From the NCBI GenBank assembly GCA_030770535.1, contig JASVEC010000002.1, positions 1,364,001-1,428,000 on the forward strand: DNA of 64,000 bases, in the 5' to 3' direction. The DNA comes from Batkoa obscura. Its lineage: Eukaryota; Entomophthoromycota; Entomophthoromycetes; Entomophthorales; Batkoaceae. This document shows positions 20,219 to 32,070 of this stretch, one piece after another. The notes below the pieces were generated by a model, which was not told where the DNA came from, made no database searches, and saw only the letters and a program-made list of their open reading frames with translations. Position numbers and translations under genes: made by a program. The first letter of the stretch is position 1. Every line of letters begins with the position of its first letter.

Positions 20219-22304
20219 TTTTTTCAAAAGTTAATTGAAATTCGGATGGAAAGAGAGTGTTTATATATGATTCGATGGCTTATATGCTAATTTAAAATAA
20301 TGTGGCTATGATTCAAAGCTTGATCATATTTTAGGGGGTAGAATATAATAATGAAATAACACAAATAAGTAAATAAAAAATGGTGTTTTATTGAATTAAA
20401 GTATCTTAATTCCTCATGTTTAATTAATTTTAAAAGCAAAAAACGCTTGGTTATTTTAATAATATGATCTTAATGAGATCATTTTATTTAAATTATATTC
20501 TTTATTTTCATTTCAGACATAACATTACTATCACACTTTTATTTTAAACATTATTATTAAATAGTTATTTATCTATACAATTCTCGATACTTAAATGGGT
20601 TTTAATAATTATGAAATGCGATTAAATATAATTATATTATATTCCTAATATTTTATAATAAATCATCAAATTTTAATAGTTGGAATGAAAGCTATTCTAT
20701 TTATGCAATATAAAAAAATAACCTGTTTAATATTATAATAATCTAATCATTACTTTCACTAATATAATAATGATAATGAATTAACGTTTAAACTTCAGTT
20801 AAATAAACTTATAATGGAAACATTTTACTAACTACTTAAATCTACATTTCATTACTATTAATAGTAAATCCTTAGTTTTAATTTGGTATACAAATAAAGA
20901 AGGAGCCTTAATAGTTTATACTATTTTATTTATATAATTAAATACTGTCCTTAAACTACTTTTTATCTATAAGTAATCCTAAATCAATGGCATATTAAAA
21001 AGCGGATATATTTAGCACAGAGAATAATTAAGGAGCTGTGTAACCGAAATATACTTTCTATTATTTATATAAAATGTTAAATGTTAAAAATAAAGATGAA
21101 ATGCTAATTTAGAACCTTTCTTAACTGTATAGTAAGGTTATAAGCAATAATCAATTAATTTATAAAGATTCTAAACTCTCAATTGTAGACAGTTTTAACT
21201 TGCATTATAGTCTTTAATTTGTTTTACGTATAAACTTAGCAATTCAATATAGATCTATATATCCTTATTTTTAGTAAAACTAACATTATTATTTGAGTAC
21301 ATTTTTATAAAAATAAACTGAATCAAATAGCAACTTTAAAAATAAACTACTTTAATTTAATACCAAAAACCTCAGAACATACATCAGTGGAGGATCACTG
21401 CTTTTAAAAAATGTTTTTATAAAATCTTCCAGCATATAAATCTTATGAATAATCAAATTATCCTTTTACCTTATTGGATAAGACCTGATTTAATTTTTAA
21501 TAATTATGCTTCAACTGTTTTAATTCTACTTCAAACTCAACTTTCAACTAACCTTGTTTGTTATGAATTATTAAATAATTAATACCATTGATGACATAAA
21601 CATAGAAGAAGTAAGAACTTATTGTAATATTTGAGCTAAGCTTCAGTGAAGGGATAGAAACTACAAATAGGTTAACTATAAGTTCTAATAATGATAGCTT
21701 TATTACGCTCATTTCATCCCAAATTAAAAATCTGGATTTTTAGCTTGTTTTAAATGTGTGTGTTTAAAGTATATTAGTGTAACTTTTTTGAATTATTATT
21801 GGGCAAAAGCTAATGGAATCTGTTAGCAGTGACGTGGTCAAATTCAATTAACGCAGTATACTAATTTAGCATATAATTTAAATTAAACAGTCAAAATAAT
21901 ACAATTTTTTAATAATATATAAAAGCTATTTTAAAATTATTCATAATTATATTATGCTAAATAAAATTTAATTTAGAATTTTAATTTCTTTATTGTTTTA
22001 GTCTGATTTATATTTATTTACTGCTTTATAAAGCAGTATTTTTAATTATACTTATTATTTTTTTTGAAATGCTTAAAGTCTAAAATGTTTTGAATTAATA
22101 TATTGTTTTTATTCTAATATTTTAAAATAGAATAAACTTTTGAAACCAAACAACTATGTAAACAAGTTATAATAGTAACTTATTAGCTACAAAATTTAAA
22201 AACTATCACCTCAAATTCTTCTGAGTATATGCTTTTTAAAATTAAAATTATTTTTATTTATTTAACCAACTTTCTAACTTGAAGCACATAACTATAAGGC
22301 TATA

Positions 22305-22400
22305 TGGGAATGCGCTTTTTTAAGAATTTCACTAATGCATTTTCCACTCAAATAGCGCTTAAAAAGTGGAAAAAGTGGTGAAACCAAATAAACATCTTTA
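22305..22400 (+). mobile_element. MITE copy 14
   Basis: TGGGAATGCG start, worn ACATCTTTA end; a very clear core CACTCAAATAGCGCTTAAAA followed by AGTGGAAAAAGTGG. Confidence 0.8.
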
Positions 22401-22899
22401 TATATTAATTTATGATAATTTGACAAATTTTAGATATGTAATATATATGCATGATTTTGTTATGTTTAAAATATATACTTGTTTATAAATTGTTTTAACT
22501 TGATAATAAAAGAGGCTAAACCTCTAAAAGTATTGTTTATAGAAATATATATTTGTTAGCTATAATGCTGTATTTTTTATAAACGCATTTATTATAAACC
22601 AAGTGGTTTATGTGGAACTTCAATCAACGCAATTATAGTACTGACACCACAATGCCTTTCAACTCTAATTACAGTTGAAGAACAGCAACCTTTAATATAA
22701 AAAATTATATATAGTATCAGTTAGATGTTTAATTCAAGGTTAGACGTAACTATCTTAATTCAATTTATTTTGACCTCAAGTCATTTCTATCAAATTATCC
22801 TTATCTTCCTGCCTTAATATCCCTTTTATATATAAACTTTAGCATTTTCCTTGAAAGCAAACAATGCTTAGCTAAGGTAAGGGGTAAAAAAATAGTATA

Positions 22900-22997
22900 T
22901 GGGGATGTATTTTTATGTTTAAGAATTTACTAACAGTTTTTCGCCTAAATATTGCTTAAAAGGTAGAAAAAGTGATGAAGCCAAAAAAACATCCCCA
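22900..22997 (+). mobile_element. MITE copy 15
   Basis: Complete copy: TGGGGATGTATTTTTATG start, ACATCCCCA end, TA on both sides. Confidence 0.87.
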
Positions 22998-23421
22998 TAT
23001 AATAAAAACATACCTTAATCTATCAAAATATTATAATCTCTAGTATCAATACCATAATAAAAAAAATAATCATGTAGGATTGTTTTATGAATTTTACTTA
23101 TAGTTAAAATAATTGACTTTAAATTATAGAAAACTATAATATATTATTAATGCATGGCATTTAATAATATATTAAGGAGGATATGTCATTATAATAGTTT
23201 TTATAATAGTATAAGTCGATTTTAAAATAACGAATTATAAACCAAAATTAATTTCTATACTATCCTTCTAACAAAAACATCATTTCAAACAAATATATTA
23301 TAATTATATAATTGTTTGATTATATATAGATAAGCCAGAATAGATGGTTTAGTATTTATTATAGTAGGAGCAGTTTTAAATACTAAATACTTGATAATTG
23401 ATTAATAAAAAAGATAATATT

Positions 23422-23519
23422 TTGGGATGTATTTTTTTAAGAATTTTACTAACAATGTTTCTACGTAAATGGTATTTAAAAAAATGAAAAAAGTGATGAA
23501 GCCAAAAAAAACATCCCCA
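23422..23519 (+). mobile_element. MITE copy 16
   Basis: TTGGGATGTATTTTTTTAAG start and AAACATCCCCAT end; the core is diverged (AAATGGTATTTAAA). Confidence 0.8.
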
Positions 23520-23784
23520 TTTAATGAACATGAACATCAAATAAACCAAAATACCAAACAGGATCAAAAAATAATATAAATAGAAAGTAATATAGCATTG
23601 TTTAACTATAAAGAAACGAATAAACAATAATAAATAGTACAAAGATAAAGTCGGTTTTGGTTTTAAGTTTTCTTTGCTCCTAAATTGTATCCGGGTTTAA
23701 AATAAATAGTTGTTTGAATGAATATGATTCGAAATTAAATAATATATAGGCTCCCTGTTTTTAATAAGGACTTGAGGATAATCT

Positions 23785-24543
23785 ATGATGTTGAATTTGA
23801 TAATAACAAAGCGAAATTTGTTCAAATTAATAAAGGAGAAAGCAAAGATTTTGAGGCTAATTTTAAAGCTCGATATGCTAATGACTTTTGATAAAGACGA
23901 ACCCCTTACTTCAATGCTTTTCACTAAAGATAAGCTTTGTTTCTTAAGCAACGATAACTTTGGTGTTTGGATATTTGATAGGAAATATGAGTAAGTTTAT
24001 TAGTGAAGAATACTATGATTATAGTAAATATACAAACAATCTTATTTCATAAATCTTTCTTGAAGACAATAGTTTATTACTAGCCACCAAAAATGGGCTG
24101 GCATCTAAAAAAACATCCAATGGAGTAATGCTTGTAAAACAACTTGATAACTTTAGTTTTCTTTAAAATAAAGAAAGATGTGGATTCGATCGCAATATTG
24201 CTTACTGATTTTAGGAAGAAGGTCAATATCACGTCTTCAAGAATGTTATGCCAGAAGAACTCTATAGTGGTGATTGTTCTTCAAGCTCCAGCTATGTTAA
24301 TAAAACACCACAAAAAACAATATCATAACTTCAATGGTGTCTACTTATGATAATCAATTTGATTTAACCGAAAATAAAAACCAAAATTTTATTATTGATG
24401 CAGACAACAAGGTACAAACATTGGCAACTAGCTCTTCAAATATAAAGCAACTCTTCTTTAGTGATACATCAAAATCAAAAATTTGGGTACTTGATAGTAG
24501 TAAGAATTATAACAAGTCTCTGATTGATAAGATTACTTTATAA
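23785..24543 (+). pseudogene. Decayed protein gene, unknown family
   Basis: Several plus-strand frames in a row have protein-like, non-AT-random content: KDEPLTSMLFTKDKLCFLSN, then EDNSLLLATKNGLAS, then EEGQYHVFKNVMPEELYSGD, then NQFDLTENKNQNFIIDADNK and SKSKIWVLDSSKNY before a stop at 24541-24543. No intron borders connect them, and they change frame at least three times, so I read this as one broken gene. I do not recognise the family; the repeated 'LCFLSNDNFGVWIFD'-like phrasing hints at a beta-propeller or lectin-like repeat protein, but this is speculative. Confidence 0.5.
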
Positions 24544-25691
24544 CAAACTCATCATTAATTTATTCGTTGATGTTTAAACTTTAGATGCTTTTGTTTATTT
24601 ATTTATTTTAGTGTTAGTATTTTTAAAAACTTAATAAAACATTAACTAAGATACAGTGAATAAATATATCTGTTGTAACAAATAAATAAAAAATAAGTTA
24701 ATAAAGTTTCTAGAATTATTTTGCATAAAAGTGGGCAGTTATTCTTCATAGCGTAAAACTGTACTACATTTAGTTAATTACCAACACAAGGAGTTAAAAT
24801 ATTAGTATTATAATATAAAAATATAGTAAATATGTAGTTTATAGTACCTTTGAAGGCATTTCAAACTGCTTTTATAGCTTCAAAATCATTTATTATTAGT
24901 AGGTGGTTGTATATTACATGAAAATTCAGCTATTTATTATATGATTTTGATAGCAAAAGCTTAATGGAGCTTAAGAAGTAAAAACTAGATAAAACTAAAA
25001 GCGTGAGTAATTTTTTCTTACAGAGTTATTTAGAGTTTACAATTGTACGTATAAGTTCCTTATATATTTTTGAAAATAAACTGTAATCTGATTTAATCAT
25101 GGCAAAATTGTAATTATAAAGACTAATAAATTGGTGTCAATATTTTAAAAAATACGTTAGCATAGATTCAATTTCCTATTAAAAGGCTATTCTGGATAAG
25201 GCTGAGTTGTAAAGAAAATAAAGTTCCATAAAATTATCCATAACTGATACAATTTTATTTGATAAAGTTCTCAAATTAAAAGTAACCTAAAGTGATCCAA
25301 GCATACCGTTACATCATCCAACAATATGGTTTATCAAATAAATAACGATATAAAATTAAAGATTCCACTCTTTAGTGCTTGAATGGAGAAAATTAATAGG
25401 TAAAATTAAGTGCTTTAAAACCCAGACTTACCCACCTTGTTTTATTTTTTAAAAATTCAAACTCAATTTGCACTTTTTTAAATTATATAACAATGTTTTA
25501 TCCCATCATAATACCTTGTTTATAATGTACGAGCTAGAAATTGTATTTTGGATGTGTTCTCACTATCTCTTATCTTTCAATCCTATTAATTCAAATGTCA
25601 CTTGACCTTTCTCTAACTTGATAAAAATAAGTCATAAATTATAACACACCCATATCAAAAGTTAAGCTTAACTGTTTTATCTTTTGAAAAG

Positions 25692-25699
25692 TATAAATA
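25692..25699 (+). promoter_or_regulatory. TATA box
   Basis: TATAAATA 41 bp upstream of the ATG at 25733, matching the motif before the GPCR and chitinase genes. It supports that short ORF as real. Confidence 0.45.
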
Positions 25700-25732
25700 C
25701 AGTAAAGGCAGAAATCATGATATTTTTTTAAA

Positions 25733-26143
25733 ATGGAAAATAGTAAAAATAGCAGCTCAATCCCAATCCCAATATTAAATAAAACTACCTTTACCTTTCT
25801 TAATACTAACCCTATTAATGCTCATTCTACTAATAATAATAATATTCTAAACGATAAAGAAATGAGCCACAAATCATCCTCAAGCTCCTATTTAACTAGC
25901 TCATCATTTAGCTCGGAAAGCAGCGATCCTGTTAAAGAAAAACCAAAGTTGCCTTATCGTACGCAAAGCTTAAATCATAGTGAAACCAAAAGGATTGCTG
26001 AAAAGTGGGGATTTTCAACAGTAAGGAGACGCAGCCATACCATTTCAAACGACACAGATCTTACCAGCAATATTAATCAACTATTACAACGCTCAAAATC
26101 CCCAATGAGAGATATGATATTAAACGGTCAGTTTTTAGACTAA
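25733..26143 (+). CDS. Small Ser/Asn-rich protein, function unknown
   Basis: 136 residues, one exon. Residues 1-65 are low-complexity Ser/Asn/Thr. The C-terminal half looks constrained: KPKLPYRTQSLNHSETKR, AEKWGFSTVRRRSHTISND, then QLLQRSKSPMRDMI. RRRSHT and RSKSP resemble PKA/14-3-3 and proline-directed phosphorylation sites, so it may be a phospho-regulated adaptor; this is inference. It has no signal peptide, membrane segment or named domain. A TATA box 41 bp upstream and codon use richer in GC than the flanks support it as a gene. Confidence 0.6.
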   Translation: MENSKNSSSIPIPILNKTTFTFLNTNPINAHSTNNNNILNDKEMSHKSSSSSYLTSSSFSSESSDPVKEKPKLPYRTQSLNHSETKRIAEKWGFSTVRRRSHTISNDTDLTSNINQLLQRSKSPMRDMILNGQFLD

Positions 26144-27027
26144 AAAAGACAAAAAGAAATACAACTCCTATGTTTAATAGTAAAATGTATAGTGTGTACA
26201 AGTATTTATTAACAAACATCTAAATTAACTTTTAAATAAATCATTTTTTATCTAGTAACTCTTTACTTCATTAATTTAATTTTATGATTAGTTGTTATGT
26301 TTATATAATATTATTTTATTTGTTAAAACCCATACAATGATGTATTTGATTACGATTTAGAAATATTTTTTCATTCATTATGATCAAAGTTTTCTGAATT
26401 CAATTTTTACTTTAAATAAATTGCATGTTGAAAATGATTGGCTAAGAAATGACATTGAAGAAATTGAATTGATTTAATATAAATACTGATAATGGCTGTA
26501 AATAAAATAACAATCTGACAAAATTAAATCACAATAATTTACTTTATTAGGTTTTATTATGATGTTGAGGCAGCCTTTTTTGTTTCTTGATTAGTTAGTT
26601 TTTAAATAGATGAATTTTAAAAAATGATATTGAAATTTTGTTTTGTTGTTAATATTGAAAGATAAATCTTTACTATTTGATTTAAACATTATATAAGATT
26701 GATTTCTATCAATAGATGCACCAGTATAGCTCATACTATTATTTTATCCTTAATTTGTTTAGACTTTGGTCTTTTATTACAAAAGTAGCATATCTCTGAT
26801 GAAGCCAATTTTAAATTCTATACTTCACATTTAGATTTAAAGTAACACAATGTCTGAATTGATATTAATAAAGCGAGAAGATTAAAAAATAAGAAAATCG
26901 AATAATGAATAATCGTTGTTTATTAAGTGTATTATAATGATATCGAAAAGGAGTTCATATCGATTTTAGAGTTAGTATTACTTTAACGCTTGAAATGCAA
27001 TCATAGCTAATTCTAAACAATTTTTTG
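26144..27027. other. Intergenic, 3' flanks of two convergent genes
   Basis: AT-rich spacer between the small ORF (plus) and the antiporter (minus). I see no gene or repeat in it. Confidence 0.6.
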
Positions 27028-29042
27028 TCATAAACGATGTTGAATTGGTAAAAACTCATCAGAGACAACTCTACCATCTTGTTTAACAATTACTTCAACT
27101 TCGTCTGCCTCATTATTATCATTATTATCAATTGAAGTAACTATATTATCGTTGTTATTAACATCTCCACTTAAAGATTCATTAGTATTTAAAGGCTCTT
27201 CAAATACTTCATTCGGCTCATATTCGATTTCACCACCCCCAGAGACATTTGTATGAGTAGAGGCTCCATTTAGCTCATTTGATTTTCTACCTTTGATAAC
27301 AATTTCTTGTCCAATTTGTATCTTTGGTAATTTTGATACCATATTATTGACAACGGTAGAGGTAGCAATGGAACGAGTACGTATATGCTTACCAATATAG
27401 AATAAAGGAATAGTAATACCATGGACAACAATTGAGCATATTACCAAAAATGATACAACTGGGAAAATATAAGGTATGACTTTGTATTCTTCTTCGTAGG
27501 TTTCAAGCTCTTCAATAGCAACAATAGCATAAAATATAGCACCTGCACCGATAGGACCAAACCAGCCAGCAAAAACGGCTTCACGCCATGTTCTTAATGC
27601 AGGAACTAACGGCTTAGACAAAAGAAGGGCGGGAATACGACGTAAGACTATAACAAGAATGCCTATCACAACTAAACGCCATGGTTCAATGCCAATCTGG
27701 GGCAATGAAAATTCAGCCCATGGAATGATAGTACCGAGGTAAATGAAAAATGAAAAGTTGAAGATTAAATCAATAACTTCTTGTAAATGGGATTCTCTTG
27801 TTTCTAAACGGAACCAATCATCCCAGGTAAATGCATTCCCTGCAATGAAGCAAGAAAATAAATCATCTGACCCAATTATTGCCATACTTCCCATAAGAAA
27901 TAATGCTAATGCAACCCAAAATGCAAGAAATGATTCTTTATCAATTAAGCCATTAGTTTCTGCATATTTCAATAATTTACGTGCAGCAAATCCAACTGTT
28001 GCACCAACTACTATTGATAATCCAATTTGATAACCCCAAATTAGGAGAAACCAGTTTCCAATTGCTAATCCAGTACTATCATAATGCATAAGGAAAATAG
28101 CTAAGAAAAGATAAGGGAACCCCAAGCCTAAAAAGTAATGTTATATTATACAAATATATGTTTTAGTCATCATTTTACCATCATTTGCTCCACTAAAATT
28201 ATTAGCTATGTTCATTACTTATATTAGTTAATTAATTAATTTACCTCTCAGCTGATAAAATGTCCCTAACGTGAATTGGCACATGCATTTCAGCAAATCT
28301 TCCTTTTACGATTGAGTTGGCCAAAACCTAATAGAATTATAGCTTAATATATAAATCATTATATAATCTTACTGGATCTGTAGGGGTAACACAAGCAGCG
28401 ATAATAAGAGATTCAAGCTAATAAAATAAGGAATAAAATATAGAATTGGTTTATAGAATTTGCTTACATAAGTTAAAGGTAAAAAAGCATATATAATTGC
28501 AGCTGATATCAACCACATGGCGAACATAACCGGTAGTAATAAAACCAATAATGATTTCATTTCTTCCCATAGATACTTCCTAACGAAAACTTAATATATA
28601 AGATCAATTTATTGAATAAATGTTTCACTAACTTCGGAAGATATACACCAGCAGCCATAACCTTGATGTTGTGGTTAGTACTGATTTAAAATAATTATAT
28701 TTATAATACCTGGATCGCAATTACAATTCTAGAGAATTCCAAAGTAACTGTTTGATGTTCTGGCCAAGATAACGGATCAAAGAAATTAAGTGCTTTTGGT
28801 CCAACTATAATCCCGAAAACAAAGGCAACCACTAAAGTAATTAACGCTATTAGTAAGATGCTTTCGAATTTTGTCTTTCATTTAACATTTCATATGAAAT
28901 TTCATTATCGAGATATATACTTACAAGCTTCAGATAAAAAAAGTTTTTCTTTAACGACTAAGGAGATCAAACCAAAGAAAAGAATGAACCCACCGATCAA
29001 AGCTGGTATAATGTGGTACGTTTCTAAGTGCAAAAAATACAT
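27028..29042 (-). CDS. NHA1: Fungal Na+(K+)/H+ antiporter (Nha1/Sod2 family), 8 exons
   Basis: Plasma-membrane exchanger that expels Na+ or K+ for H+ in salt and pH homeostasis. Exons: 28925-29042, 28710-28831, 28633-28661 (29 nt), 28468-28579, 28373-28417, 28245-28327, 28179-28192 (14 nt) and 27028-28127; together 541 codons, 540 residues. Family blocks appear in order: VVKEKLFLSEA, FGIIVGPKALNFFDP, LPKKYLWEEMKSLLVLLLPV, the TPTDP motif (D141), LSAESGANDG (N173, D174), AFTWDDWF, FFIYLGTIIPW, GWFGPIGAGAIFYA and VHGITIPL. D141 and D174 match the ion-binding aspartates. After about residue 440 a hydrophilic tail rich in Asn/Glu follows, much shorter than in S. cerevisiae Nha1 and closer to S. 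pombe Sod2 in size. Every junction is phase-consistent and uses GT...AG. The ATG at 29042 begins a hydrophobic helix, as expected. Confidence 0.92.
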
Positions 29043-30251
29043 TTAATTTATTAAAGTAAATAAGAAGCAAAATTAGGTCCTAAAAAAATTGAAATTTATA
29101 ATTATTCAATTCCATTTAATTGAACACAAAAATTAATTAACCTTAAGAAACCCAGAATGATCTCATTTGGAAATGATTTGTGGTTAGAGTTTGAGATTTT
29201 TAAATATGGGTTGTGGTTTGAGTTTATCCTCTAATAATTTTTATTAATGCCGAAAATATAGTTATTTAGAATTGCAAAGTATCTATATTCTATTTGATAT
29301 AGTAGCTGTTTTTCAATTTTAAAAGGGGCGGTGTATAAAAGTCCTCGTTTTGTTTACCTTGTGCTCTCCGGAAATAACGGTTTCTAAATAGCTACTATTC
29401 ATAATGATTTCAATTGCCATTTTTATTTTATATAAAATCGGAAAGCTGAATATCATTTGGTGATATTTATCAGCTTTTTAAACAACCATACATTTATAAC
29501 ATATTAAACTTTTATTCGAACCATAATTACTTATTTTTTCATATAAAATTGCATGCTTTGGTTTTTGATAATATAAATCGTATTTAATCTTCATATGGCT
29601 AAGCTCTATAATGTAAGAATTACTTGAGAATAAAAGGAATTAATAATTTGGAAAATTTGATATTAATTTTTTATATCACCTTAAAAGCTATAATAGCTAT
29701 AGGAATGCCAATATTCTGTATATAAAATAGAGGAAGAATTGACATCTTATTTTTACATACATCTAAAGCGTGCTGTTTTGATGAAATTCTAGATTATATA
29801 TTTTTAACGCCTTTGTTTAGCTTAGTTTAGCTTAAGTTATACACTAATCCCTGGAGTAAGAATATTCTAAAAACAATCAACACTAATATTAGAAATGATA
29901 TTGATTTTTTATTTGATATTAAAGTTCCATAAAAAAACGATTAAAAAGGAAGTTTTAAAATATAACATTATATTACACTATAAAATGGAATAGCCATCTT
30001 TGATATTTTATTTTCAACACTTGAACCATCATCTCTTTTAGAATTCATAAAAAAATTGGCTTATCTCTATTAACCCAGGTGCTATCAAATACCTGTTTTC
30101 GTAAATATCTTTGATAGGTTTTAATAAAATATAGGCATTAAAAGTTATCTCAGATTTGTAAGTTATTATTTATCCTATAATTACATATAGGCAGCACACT
30201 CCATTAAAAGTAGGCTTTTAACTCTTTTATTAATACTTCATAAATATTATA

Positions 30252-30345
30252 TGAGGATGTTTTTTTGGTTTCATCACTTTTTCCATTTTTAAGCACTATT
30301 TGAGCAGAGAAATTACTAGTAAAATTCTTAAAAAAAATACATCCT
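30252..30345 (-). mobile_element. MITE copy 17
   Basis: TGAGGATGTTTTTTTGG start and TACATCCTTA end flanked by TA; reverse orientation with AAGCACTATTTGAG core. Confidence 0.8.
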
Positions 30346-30426
30346 TATATTGTGAATCTAAATATACCAAATATCTTTTCAGGCATGATAATAGTTTAAT
30401 TACTATCAAGACTATAATATAACATA

Positions 30427-30526
30427 TGTGGATGTATTTTTGTGTTTAAGAATTTTACTAACAAATTTTCCACTTAAATAGTACTTAAAAAACGGAAAAA
30501 GCAATGAAGTAAAAAAAACACTCCCA
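30427..30526 (+). mobile_element. MITE copy 18
   Basis: TGTGGATGTATTTTTGTG start, ACACTCCCA end, TA borders (30425-30426, 30527-30528). It lies 80 bp from copy 17 in the opposite orientation. Confidence 0.82.
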
Positions 30527-32070
30527 TATTGAAATTTTCAGCCTTACAATTTACATTTCTACTTTGGTAATACTCATATAATTTTATGTAAACTTATGGT
30601 TTTACAAAATATAATACCAATGTACTGCAAATTGAATATCGAATCATAACAATTTAGTATATTGACCAAGTATGTACAAAAAGTCAATGTAGAATCGTTA
30701 AAAGGAATAGTAGTAGGAATAGGCGTCCTTCTCTATCCTTCATATCTTAATAATCATGAACTCGTAATTAGACTGCACTTTGGAGATCAATTTACTGATT
30801 TTCAAGCAGTTATTATAAAATATAATTATCATTCTTAAAAGAGCTTCACTTTTTTTCAACTAGATAATATTAATTTAAGGAAACTAAATAGACACTATTA
30901 ACTTGGAGTTGAAATATTATGAGTAGATTAGCCTAAAAAAGAACAAAGATGTAGAAAGATACAACTTTGTATACCAAATAACTATTGTAGTTATTTAGAT
31001 TTAATTAAATAACATATTAAAGTAATCGTGATTTTGATTATAAAAGGTTTTGAGTTCAAACAATTTCAATAATAATATACATAATTATGTCATTTATGTT
31101 ATACTTCATATGATTTATTTTTATTATAATAATTATGCTCTCTTTTGTTTCATTTTTATATAAATATACCAACATTGATTTTTGACCTAAGTAGCCCTTT
31201 TGAAAATACTATATTTCTTGATAAAAACTATTGCTTTTTGTTAAATAATTTAGGATGACAAGTGTAGCATAGCAAAATTATTATTTTAGCTAAATGATAT
31301 ATATATAATGCATTATATATATAATTAGCAAACATCTATATATAGTCTACTTTAAAACAGAGTACAGAAAATTATATTAATTTGAAATCCGCTAAGTTAA
31401 ATTTCGAGGTGGATTATAGAAAATTTATTTAAACAGCCTTGGAATTGGTTAAGGCTAGTTTATTAAAAGTAGAAAAGAATAACAATTCAACAGAAATCAA
31501 AGACATTTACTTAGTTGCCATTTTATTACCATTGTTACTTAGATAATCATTAATATTAGTAAAAATGTTAATGTTTCATGCTTTCATATATATGCATAAA
31601 TAAATCTACTTTATTGAATTTTTATAATACACTTTGCCATGAAGTATGAAATAATTGATAAGTAAAATCTAAATTGAGTATGTAAAAAAAACCCTTTAAA
31701 GTCTCAATATTTCTTGGAGCTAAAGATAAATCCAATACGCTATATGAGCAATTGTGTCTTTGTCAATATTGTACTGTTCTTTTTTAACATCAAACATCAT
31801 AAAAAAGCCTATATACCTAGCTTCTCGAGTTGGCACCTTGGGTTAATCCAATTCTCAGAATGTTTCTTTTGTATATTATATTTCTATTTATTATGCTTAG
31901 AATTTGAACAAATTTTTAATAAATTAACGAAACATTCCTATACCCATCTCCCATTTTACAATAAAAATTAATTCCCTTATAAAATTATTTGATGTTTATA
32001 ATTGAAAATGAAATACATCCAAAATGATAAAAAAGCTTCAAATAATAATGTTTTTTTATTAAAAAATAAA

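Larger units (their letters stand above)
20219..25732. other. Long gene-poor intergenic region
   Basis: About 5.5 kb with no intact gene. It contains MITE copies 14-16 (22.3-23.5 kb) and a decayed gene (23785-24543). The rest (20.3-22.2 kb and 24.6-25.6 kb) is AT-rich with no structure I can name. Confidence 0.6.
29043..32070. other. Intergenic region with two MITEs
   Basis: No supported gene over 3 kb. MITE copies 17 and 18 lie at 30.25-30.53 kb. An isolated GGGGCGGTGTATAAAAG near 29324-29340 looks like a core promoter on the plus strand, but no ORF follows. An open frame at 31714-31971 starts with TTG and has no homology I recognise. Confidence 0.6.

Noticed and set aside
21772-21862. Possible pogo/Tc1-like short element (TATTAGTGTAAC at one side, TTAGTATACTGCG on the other strand)
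   Set aside because: The inverted similarity is only about 8-10 bp and the borders are unclear; it is not distinguishable from chance.
28858-29046. 62-codon plus-strand frame
   Set aside because: It is antisense to exon 1 and intron 1 of the Na+/H+ antiporter, whose homology is unambiguous.
31714-31971. 85-codon plus-strand open frame next to the chitinase
   Set aside because: It starts with TTG, lacks any motif and ends at the chitinase 3' end; it is probably chance.
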